Assembly: GCA_013400975.1 (NCBI GenBank)
Contig: WBMZ01000239.1
Location: forward strand, 177,998 to 241,997
Length of the DNA: 64,000 nucleotides
Direction: 5' to 3'
Source: Atrichornis clamosus
Lineage: Eukaryota > Chordata > Aves > Passeriformes > Menuridae
Every line of letters begins with the position of its first letter. Position 1 is the stretch's first letter. The translations under genes were made by a program, and so were the position numbers. Below, one piece after another: positions 50,264-60,077 of this stretch. The notes beneath the pieces were generated by a model. The model was not told where the DNA came from. It did no database searches and worked only from the letters and a program-made list of their open reading frames with translations.

Positions 50264-52832
50264 TGCCACAGTATTTTTCTAGCCTAAACCTGCTGAGATG
50301 GTAGGTCTACTGGTGCTGATCTTTTCTGCATCGTGTAGAAGGTCTGAAGCAGGTTTGTATGGAACCAAAACCTGTGAGGCTTGTGTTGTCTGAAGACAGT
50401 GGCCTGGATGGAAATGAAAGCAGTTAAGAAGCAGCGAGTGCAGATTTTCTCCCTCCTGAGGAAATCTTGCGACTTGGGGCAATTGGGATATTTCGAAAGA
50501 TGAAGAGCCTTGAAAATCCAACATGTGACAGCAATTCTGGAACAGGAGAAGTCCTAAAAGCCAGGGCTACGCTCCGTCTCAATTTCTGATTAAAAACAGG
50601 ATAAGGAATGTATCATTCCAGTATTAAAGTATGTAGAGTGTGATCTGAGCAGAGCAGTCAGTCTTGTAGCTGCTGTGACCATATTTTCAGTGGCTTAGAT
50701 AGGTGGTGCCTGCTGTGTCTAATGTCTTTGAGGATGGTATATATTAGTTTTACTGTACGTGGAATTGCGATTTGAAATTATATTCTGAAGCTCTTTGCTT
50801 CAAATATTCAGTTGCTCTTGGATGGCTTTTGAAATTACACCATCAGGTCATCAAATGGTCTTGGGAGAAGTGAGGGTTGTGTTGTTTTTCATCTGTGACC
50901 AGTAGAAATCTTTTTTTTTTTAAACCCAAAACATTTGAAAGCAACGCTTGGCTATTCCCTCCTCCTAGGTGGGCATCCAGAGTCCATGTCCTGCTTTTCC
51001 AACTTGTATCTGGCCAGGGCAAGGAAGCGTCATGTCAGGTGAGGAGAAAAGCTTCGGGCCAGAGGAAACTCTTAGACCCATGTGTCCAATTTTCCTCTAG
51101 CCTGGAGCATGGCTTTGTGCCTTGGGGCTCCTCTGTATCAAGTCTTGGGCTTCAGCCCCTGCACCATCACAGCCAGGCGAGGAGGGGCTCCAGCACCAGG
51201 AGAGCCCTTCCACCTCCCAGGGACTTGGTGCTCTGACTGCCCTCCCTCGAGAGATCACATTGTGCCTTAATTTTTCCTGTGAGTGAAGCTGCAGGGGCAG
51301 ATGCATTGTCAAGCAACTAAGAATTCCTTTCTGTGCATCTGTCCCTATCGATAAATGCCAGCCTGCACAGCAGCCAGACTGTATCCAAAACAATTTGCCC
51401 GTAGGGTTCACCTCCCAAGATTTTAAAGCTGGATTTAGGTTTCTGGGACCTAACAAGCTCTGTTTCAACCTATTTTTATAACTTTTTTTCTGTTGTGCAG
51501 TGTCTGTTTGTTCTCTTTTCTTTTAAAAAAACCCAACCCTTGTGTTTGACGTGAGTCCAAAATTTCAAATGGAGAATAGGCCTGAGGTTGCAAATGTGTT
51601 TTAAACCTGGTCCCGTATCGACTTGTCTCTCTCAGGCAGTGAACCTGTCGTGTATCATGCTTCACCACCTCTTTCATTTCTGCCGTGATTCTCTTTCCCC
51701 TAAAATCGCTGACAGACCATAAAATCATCATAAGTGGCACATCAGTTCACAAACATCATTTCTAGTCTGCTGTGAAGGGGCCACCCCTTCCCTTTCCCTG
51801 GCTGAAAGACCAGGACATCATTCCCCATTTGGCTCGTAGAGCCCCGATAGCAGGAGAGGAACGTCAGCCCAGGAAGGGCTGCATTTGGCAGATGTGGCTG
51901 GCCTGGGCCTGGTCATTTTTAAACTGTCCTGACGCTGCATCTGCCCTCTTTAAAAAGAGGAAGAGAGAGAGAAAAAAGCCAACCTTGAAAAGCCAGAGGA
52001 AAATTTCCTGCCGATTGTTGTGTTTTGCAAACACTGGTCTTTTCTCTTGCCCTCTCCCTCCACTCCTGACGAGGCTGGAGATGAAAATGGCTCCTTTGTT
52101 CCTTTCCCTGGGGCCCAACTGCAGCGAAAGTGCGGCTCCGGAAACTCTCCACTGCACGAGCGGGGAGGGTGGGAGGGACCGAGCTGTCACCGTGTGCGGT
52201 AGGTCCTACATAAACACAGCATGTTGACAATGCCCTGAGTAGGATGGGAGCAGAAGGGCTCTGTGGTGCTCGTGATGAGGCTCCTGTGCCATTCCTCCTG
52301 CAGCAGCAAGCAGGATACAAAACCCATAGGAGCAGAGGCAGGGGAGATGGGTGTGAGTGGCCATGTCCTCCTGGTAGGGACTGATCATGGGCTGGGGGCT
52401 CTGGGCTTTTGACTTTCCCCAAAGTGGGAATTTGCAGCCCCGTGGAAGCAGGCAGCATCCTGCTAGGGGCTTGTAATGATGCCCTGGTCCCTGCGCTAGG
52501 ATGCTCCTTGCACCCATCCAGCCCTGCAGTGCTGGTAGTACTCTTGAGTTTGGCCATGGTCATGCTCCAAACTCAAGTTTAGTCTCAAAAGCCTTCTCTC
52601 GTGCAGCCTAGGCTGGACACACCAACTTTTCCCTTTTTTTAGAGGGATGGAGGTTTTGCCTCTCACTGGGGACACTGCTTGTTTTGTGTGCTGGCCGGTT
52701 TCTGCAAATCCTGGAGCAAAGGCAAGGTTCCCAGGGCAGGGGACACACGGGTGACCGGGACCACAGCGAACTCTGACTCTGACTGCTGGGGCTGCCCTTG
52801 CAGCCCCGAGGTGAACCTTTCAGTACTTCAGC

Positions 52833-52856
52833 CGTGTGTGTGTCTGTGTGTGTGTG

Positions 52857-52887
<31 letters not shown>

Positions 52888-52888
52888 G
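52833..52888. repeat. TG microsatellite
   Basis: An interrupted run of TG dinucleotides of about 56 bases, broken by TC and GGTGAG interruptions, lies about 330 bases before the inferred distal end of SUFU. It is a simple-sequence repeat, likely length-polymorphic. Confidence 0.95.
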
Positions 52889-53207
52889 TCTGCGGGCGCG
52901 GGGTCGTGTGGATGGAGGAGCCCCAGGACACTCCCAACGGGGCTGGAAGGAGCCTGCGTTTCTGCAGCCAGTGTATCAATACCCTGTAGATGGCCTTTCT
53001 TCCCTCTCCCCTCCTCCTTTTTTTTATAAAAGACAAAAAACAAACAGAAAGCTAAACTAGCAGAGGTTTTTAAATATTTTATATTAGTTTCTAATGTAAA
53101 TTCTTACATTGTTATTGCAGTGCTGGGTGTGTTTCGCCTGCACGTGACTTTTTGTAATATTTTTGTGAATCACTAAACATTTTTTTCCTCCCGTGTATTC
53201 TAAGTGC

Positions 53208-53213
53208 ATTAAA
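53208..53213 (+). terminator. SUFU: Distal polyadenylation signal ATTAAA
   Basis: ATTAAA is followed about 15 bases later by a GU/U-rich run (TTGTCGGTGTCCTTCTCTGT), the classic downstream-element arrangement. It is preceded by an AT-rich, UTR-like stretch. The predicted cleavage is at about 53225-53230. This is my preferred main end of SUFU. Confidence 0.5.
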
Positions 53214-53833
53214 CGTATTTGCAGAATTGTCGGTGTCCTTCTCTGTGGGCGACTCTCTCCTGCTTGGCTCTGTGACTTCTTCAGCAGCTCCTTCTCCTCG
53301 CTGACACCTTCTCCCCATGCTCCCAGGGAAGCAGGGTCCGTTGCCCGGACCTCTGGAGTACAGGTATGGGAGAAAAAGGGATCTTTTTTCCCCAAAAAAA
53401 ATCCGCAAAAGGTCCAAGGCCCTACCAGGTTCGGCACCTTCCATGAGCATCTGCTGGCAAAACCCCTTGAGCCAAGGCAGCCTGAGTGCCCTGACAGCCA
53501 GGGTTTTCCATGCCATTTGGACAAGCTGAGATGGGGACTGCTAGCACACGGGTCCAAGGATGTAGCCAGTTGGCCCAGGGATGGCAACCTCGTCCACCGG
53601 CACAGGAAGGCGGGAGCTGGGGTGAGTGCTGGGTCAGGTCCGTGTTCCTGTCCTCTGCCAAGTGCCTCCTGGCTTCAGCGGGATTTGTGGGGGTGTGGAT
53701 GTGCGCGCAGAGACCGAATATGTTGGAGAGGAGACACAGCAAACACTTATGAAAAAATATTACCGAGCTAATGTTGCAATGATTTCCCAGTAACGCAGAA
53801 CGATTTTGCAGTAATCTTTTTACACTCCTCAGT

Positions 53834-53839
53834 AATAAA
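53834..53839 (+). terminator. Possible further AATAAA signal
   Basis: An AATAAA within AGTAATAAATGCC lies 600 bases beyond the preferred SUFU end. The downstream sequence is purine-rich rather than GU-rich, so it is a weak candidate. Confidence 0.2.
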
Positions 53840-54518
53840 TGCCTTTAAGGCCAGAGAGAAAGGGTGGAATATCTGGGCAGGGGGGGAAAGAAGATCGCTG
53901 TGCACAGAGGAAGGTTGGCTGCGAAAGGAAAGGATGTGTGGAGAACCAAAATCCAGTTTTGGGCAGGTTTTGCACTTGCTCTTCACAGGTGTTATCTGAG
54001 CCCACCCTGCATCAAAAGGGGAGCAATTGGCGGAAAGGGTTTCTGTGAGGATTTGCTTTCCTTTGAAGTTTGGAGTGAAAACCATCCTTTCCCTAAGAAC
54101 CTCTCCCACAGCCACATCCAGACACAAACTGTCCCAAAAGCAGTGGGATCTCCAGGCTCTGCCAGTGCAGAGCAGCCTGTGCCAGACATGCCAAAGAGAA
54201 CATCACCGCAGCTTGGCCGGGTTGCACCATCTCGCTTGAGGTAACCTTGCCAGCCAGCTGGGTTCCCCAGTGAGGTTTATTTATCCAGGCAGAGGTTTGT
54301 GGGTAGAGGGGCCACCCTCAGCTGGTTCCTTGGCCCGAGACCCCTTCATGCCTCTTGCCCTCCCAGTTTTCCAAGCATATGCAAGCACAGGACCCCACCC
54401 CTTTAGGACATCACAGCAAGGACAGCAGAGCAAGGACCAGCAAGGGATCCCACTGCTCGTGTAGTGCTGGGATCCCACCCTCGCGTCATGCTGGGAACCC
54501 TCATCCCCCGCCACTTGG

Positions 54519-54906
54519 TTAATTTAATCAATGAATTAAACAATTCACTTTTACCATTCCTGTGGTGGCCAGGCGGCACCCTCTTTGCAACAGTGCATCC
54601 CAGCCGATTCCTCTGCTCAGCCCCAAATCCAGAGGTGGTCAGGGTGTCCCTGGAGCTGTGGCACAGTGGGGTGCCCCTCTCCCACTGGCACCCTTCCTCC
54701 CGAGGCCCCCCACTGGCACAGCCATGCCCAGCCCGGGCAGCCTCACTGCTCTGCCCCCACCCCAGCCAAAAGCACCTTCGGGCAGAGAATTTAATTAAGG
54801 TTTCTGAAAAGCAGTGTCTGGGAGCCCCTCCTGGATCTGCGGCTCTGAACTACATTAGGAGCGGTTTGTTGTTAATAATGCCAGCAGCTTCTCTAATTAA
54901 TAATGG
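54519..54906. promoter_or_regulatory. Candidate enhancer with homeodomain-like motifs
   Basis: Two AT-rich islands lie in GC-rich surroundings. The first (54519-54548) has GGTTAATTTAATCAATGAAT. The second (54791-54906) has TTAATTAA at 54791-54798, GTTAATAATG, and CTAATTAATAATGG near 54893. TAAT-core clusters of this kind are typical of homeobox-bound enhancers. This is inference from motif density only. Confidence 0.35.
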
Positions 54907-57289
54907 AAGGGCTGTGAGCAGATGCCAAGCCAGGAGAGGGAAGGGACTTGTTTGTTTATTTCTTTCCTCTCTTGGTGTTTTTTTTTCCGGAGTGTGGAGG
55001 GAGGGCTGGGGCTCATTTCCCATCTGAAAAGTGAATGGCAATGCCTGGGAACCTCAGTGGGGAAAAGGGTGCACCTGTGAGGCAGGAGAGGGAGATGGGG
55101 TGGGGTGGGAGATGGGGTCCAACGTGTGGAACAAGAGAGCATCCCTCACAGAAAGGGCTCCCTCTCCTGTGATGTTCCCTGCCCACCCAGGACAGAGCCA
55201 ATGTAGCTGGACTTGTAGTTCTGACCCCCAAGCCCCCCCAAAGCATCACCCGCACAGCATGTCCCTTCCCATGGCACATCCCCATCCCACAACGTGTCCC
55301 CCAGCCCATGGCAGGATGATGCAGACACGGGAAGGAGGTGTACTCCATGCTTTAGCCCCCTGGACCACAAGGACGTGTCATGCAGCATCCGGAATGTGGG
55401 CTCACAGGGTATCAGCACACCAGATCCCTTTAGATGTTTCTTTTTGCCCTCTTTTTGCCTTGTTTCTCTCCGGCCTGCTGTCTCACCCAGCTGATGTTTG
55501 TGGCACAGCCAGCCACGGCAGCACCTGGGTGTGGAGGAAAAGCTCCCAACACAAGCCGGTGCGCAGGACCCGACACATTAACACCCCGTGCTCCCGGGCT
55601 CCCCGTGGCCAAGCCATAACCGGAGAGGGCCCCAGAGCAGCCAGGCTGGGACAGTCCTGCTGCCTCCCCCGGCACAGGACAAGCACCCCCCTCCCCACAG
55701 CTGAGCTTTGGGGACGCCAGGGAACCAGCAAGCCTCCTTCCCCCGCTGCTAGCCACAGCCTCAGGTCTGGCACGGGAAACCAGGACCTGGCTGGCATGGG
55801 AGGAGACTGTAGGGAAGCCCCCTGCATGCCTCAGCCCCCTGTCTAGGCACCCACAGTGTGCCCAAAAGCTCCAGTTTCTTCAAATAACTTTCAGAGCAAC
55901 TGCTCCTGCTGTCAGACAGAGCTTGCACCGAGGAAGAGAATGGCCTTCCCTTGCCCTGACACCTCATCGCTCACATGAACTGACGCAGTGCTTAGGCAGG
56001 CTCGGCCGGAGCAGCCTCAGCGCCGGCTCTGTCCCCTCCGTCCCCTTCGTGCCCCACCGCTCACCTGCCACAGGGAAGCACTGCCTGCAGGCACATTTCA
56101 GGCAGCAGCCATTGCCTCAGCAGCTTTCAAAAAAAGCGTACTTCAGGTTTGGTTTTGTTTTCCCCAGGGGAAAGGTATTTTTAATGCCCTTTCCCATCAT
56201 TCTTGTTTCCTCAGACTTTCCACACTCTAGCCACAAATCCTAACCCTCTGGAGGGCAGTGAGCAAGCCTGTCCTGTGCTGGAGATGCTCTGCTGCAGAAG
56301 ATGGGGTACTCACTCTAGAACGCCTGGACAGCAGGGAGTAAAGGAATAAGCATGGTTAGATATTAAAAAAATCTCCAGGAGTGTCCAAGGCCAAAGCGAC
56401 CTGGGAGACCCAGTTTGCCTCCCAGGCTGGGATCAACCCTGTCTGCTTAGTGCAGAAATCCCTTCTCTGGCTGTTAAAAACACTGGAGCGAGCACAGGGC
56501 TGTGGCACCTCATACTTCCTGCTTGCCTTTTGAACAGGAAGATTATCAGAAGCTTGCAGCAACAGGGGAAACATAAAGGCAAAAGGGGCTCAGGAGTGGA
56601 GGGGTGGCTGGGCCGTGTTACAAGGAGCATCCCGGGGGGCGTGGGGCAGCGTGGCAGCCTGCCCAGCCCCAGCACAGCCAGCCGAACAATAATGTGAGGC
56701 GTCAGGAACACGCTCGGCGGTGGGAATCCCAGTCCTTGCCTTAAAAGGAGATTTTGGGGAATGATTTTATTGGAAAATTGTTTTCTGATTATTCAGCTTG
56801 TTGAAAGTTTCATTTCATTATTTGCAACATGGTGGGAGGGGGACTTCGGCTGCACAGGAACAGCGATGGCCAAGGATGTTTCCGTGGGTTTCTAGTCCAG
56901 AAGAGCCCATTAAATCATCATGTTTTACCTCCCATGTTTGCAGACCAGAGAATTTCCCCCAATTCCCCTCGAATTGAGCCCAATAACTTGTGGTTTTGAT
57001 TCAAGCAGGCAGTCCAGGACAATGTCCTGTCTCGGCTTGATGACTTCAAGAGAGGAAGAATCTCCCACTGACTTCCCTTGGCTGTTTGTCTTGGTGGCAA
57101 AAAAAAAATGCACCCCTGAGAGCAACACCCTGCTGCTGACTTACTTCTTTTGCAGCTGCATCCTGCTTGCCTGGAGCCTCTTTTGGGTGAAGGAGGATGC
57201 CCACACCACCCCTCAGCTGGTGCCTCCCACACAGGTGGGCTCTCTGAGCCGCACAGATTGATACGGAAAAATAGCGGGATACCCCCAGC

Positions 57290-57560
57290 CTGCCGTTAGC
57301 GAGCAGCTCAAGAGTTAATAAACTTCAAACAGATGTGACCAACGTGTCAAGACACGAGAAGTACGTGGTATGGATGTTTATAAGTACATCGACAGAAGGC
57401 ATTCATAAAAGGTTATAAACTGTGGTAATAAGCAACCCATCAACTTGTTTGGACTCTAACACTTGATTAACCATTTATTAAAAGATGCAGTAATCATTTA
57501 TAAGCCATAAGTGGGACTGAACGTAAAGTATGACTCCTTTTATGTTAATAGATGCCTCAA
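57290..57560. promoter_or_regulatory. AT-rich island, candidate conserved element or exapted repeat
   Basis: The stretch contrasts sharply with its GC-rich neighbours. It contains TTTATAAG twice (57377-57384 and 57497-57504), GGTTATAAAC at 57411-57420, CCATTTATTAAAAG near 57471, and an inverted repeat CGTGTC-AA-GACACG at 57343-57356. Recurring TTATAA/TTATTAA units suggest either an old DNA-transposon-derived sequence or a regulatory element. No family is assigned. Confidence 0.3.
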
Positions 57561-60029
57561 GAATTTCCTCTCCCCCCGTGCCATGTTTTGGGTGGTTAAA
57601 GGCTAACCCTGGCTGCCAGGTGCCACGACCCCTCCTAAGTGGTGTGCATGAGCTGGATTCACTCCAGGAGCCTCCCACTCTCCTGACACCCATGGAAGGG
57701 ATGGGGGTGCCCCCAGCCCAGGTTGGGCAGGGCTCTGGGGTTTTGTTCATGGAGAGCCCTGAGTTTATTCTGGCCAGGCTCTGGGTGACCTCCACCAGCA
57801 GCCAAGTATCCATTCAGACACTGGTGGCAAGGAAACCTGGCCACTCCCCAGGGAGAGGAGAGCCATCGGTGGCTGCACAGGCAGGAAGAGCTCACACACT
57901 TCCCCCAGGCTTTCCTGGCACAACCTAGCACAGGCCCTGTTGCCCACAGGTCCCCACTGGATCCCAAAGGAAAAGTGGGGGAAAAAGTGGGCACCAAGTG
58001 CTGAGCTGTGCAGAGTGGATTAGGAACAGGGAGACTTCAGAGGGATTAAAACCAACTGTCTGGAGACTGTGGAGCTCTGGGGTGCCCAGGAGATGGAGCA
58101 GAGCACAGAGAGAGCTGGGAACCCACTCCCTGCATCCCCCATACGGGAGTCAGTTCAAGCCCCAGGCTGCCAACGCACCAGGATGAGACAGAAACGCCTC
58201 CAACACGAAAGCAGCTTCATCCTTCTGTCAACAGGACCCTCCTTTTCTGTTTGCCATTACACTCCTACCCCCAGACATGCCGTGTTTTCCTTCCTGGTGT
58301 CTTAACAAGACCTAAACCCATAATTGCTCCCATTACACAACCAGGAGTGACAGTTTATTAGCAGTGCTTCCTGACCTAATTTACGCCAGTGCCCTCCTGC
58401 TTTTCCCTTCACTGTGGGCAAACAGACCTTTAGGCTTTCAGAGAGGAAGTTGAGCCCCAGCAGCAATGAGTGCACAGGCTGCAGCTCTGGAGCAATCCCC
58501 TGCCCTACACCTGCCTCAGTTTCCCCCAGCTGCACCAAACTGGAGCTCAGTGGCACCACTGGGCTTTGAGGCTTTGCATTTGGGGGTTGCATGGGACAAG
58601 GCAGCCTAGGATGCCCTGCCCTTCAAAGGAAAGCCTAGCAGCTGCCTGGTGGGGGGCTTTTAGCATGTATGTGGCACTGGGTCATTTGGCTGCAGATGAA
58701 TTGAATTGCAGGGAACATGCAGAAAATTAAGAGGAAGGCTGAAAAAATGATCTGGAGTGAAGACTGCAAAGCTTGTTCTGGGCAGGGACCACAGGGACCT
58801 TCTGGTGGGAGGGTGGCTGAACTAAACTTCAGATGGGAATTCAGGTGGTGGGATTGTATCCTGCTCCCACCCTGTCTCCCGTGATTAGATTTGGGGCTGG
58901 CATCTTCATGTGCCCAAGCTCACTGGGGGCTGGCAGCACCAAGGAGCTCCATCTTTCCCTCAGGGAGATGCCCCGCTATGGTGCAGGATGCTGTGCCAGA
59001 GATCAATGCACCAGGGAAAGGGCTGCTGCAGAGGGGCCACTGGTAGCCACAGGCTCAAGGCAAAGGGCTGGTGCTTTGTGGCCTGGCCTTGGGGACAGTG
59101 AGGGGTGCATGTGTGTGTCCCTGCACCTAGGGGACAAATCAGCAAAGCAAGAGCCCCGGGGCAGGAGGGCTTGCATTGACTCTTGGGAGGCTGCAAATCC
59201 TGCCCTCACCACTACAACACAGATCAGGTGGGAAACGTCTCGAAAAGTGACTTTTCTACCTGCAGAACAGCCTGGGCTTAGGGCAATGCCAGCCTGGAGA
59301 GACAGTGGGAGCAGCTGGAGGGATTCATTGCCAGCATCACCTTCCTTGCCCTGACCTGTGGGGAGAGACCCACCACACTGGGGTCTGTTGGCATTTGCTG
59401 CCATCCTTTCCTGACCCTGTTAAGGTGAATGAGTTACTTTTAACCACGGCCAGTACATTTTTCAGAGCGCAGTGGTGAGGCTGCTCCAGAGCTCTCTCGT
59501 GGAATGAGAAATGCCAGAAAAACTTGAGGGATGGTAGTTCCCTCGGCTGCTCTCACCAGCCATCCCCTGTTAAAGGCTGCCCACTGGCAGCCCAGCTCTG
59601 GCAGCACCTCTCCAGCTGGCAACAGAAGGTAAAATTAGACCTATCTGCATTTTTTTCCCCTTGTCCTCCCGGCAAATTTTTACAGCTTTTCTTCCAGGTC
59701 CCATCCCTCGGATCTCAGGGGAAGGACCCGCCCAGGAGGGGGGGAAGAGCAAAGGAGCCCGTCTGGCCGGCAGTCTCCATCATGCTCAGAAAAAGAGAAG
59801 AAAAGAAAATTGTGCTGGATTTTTTCTTTGGTTGTTTTGGGGTTTTTTTTAATATGTATGGAGGTTTTGCGGCTTTGACGCAGTTTCCTGAAAATCTTGC
59901 CTCATCCTGCCAGGGACTGAGTGAATGCACATCCCAGCCCTCGGCGGTGGGGGAGAGAAGGAGGAGAAGCCAGGGAGGGAGAGAAGAAAGCCTTTGCCAA
60001 ACTGGCCTGACCAGAATGTGACACAAGAG

Positions 60030-60077
60030 CAGGAAATGAGTCACGCCGGCAGGGCAGCTGCTCCCAGGCATTTGCAT
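60030..60077 (+). promoter_or_regulatory. ETS/AP-1 composite site and octamer
   Basis: CAGGAAATGAGTCAC at 60030-60044 joins an ETS core (GGAA) to a perfect AP-1 site (TGAGTCA) with the spacing of known ETS/AP-1 composite elements. ATTTGCAT at 60070-60077 is an exact octamer (POU) site. They lie about 3.7 kb upstream of the CpG island at the window end. Activity is inferred. Confidence 0.4.

Larger units (their letters stand above)
46968..53230 (+). other. SUFU: SUFU 3' UTR (long form, inferred)
   Basis: After the stop no further SUFU coding sequence follows. An AT-rich stretch at 53040-53225, with repeated TTTTTAAATATTTTATATTA and TTTTTGTAATATTTTTGTGA patterns and an ATTAAA at 53208, looks like a genuine mRNA end. 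If correct, the 3' UTR is about 6.3 kb. Alternative earlier ends are possible at the AATAAA sites at 47065 and 50258. Open frames inside it, such as 51919-52563 on the minus strand, are regarded as chance. Confidence 0.5.

Noticed and set aside
51919..52563. 214-codon minus-strand open frame within the SUFU 3' UTR region
   Set aside because: It lies antisense in GC-rich DNA, overlaps other spurious frames and resembles no known protein.
55031..55846. 271-codon plus-strand open frame downstream of SUFU
   Set aside because: It opens with GTG in GC-rich DNA where stops are rare; overlapping frames are open on the opposite strand too, and the Pro/His/Ser-rich translation matches no family.
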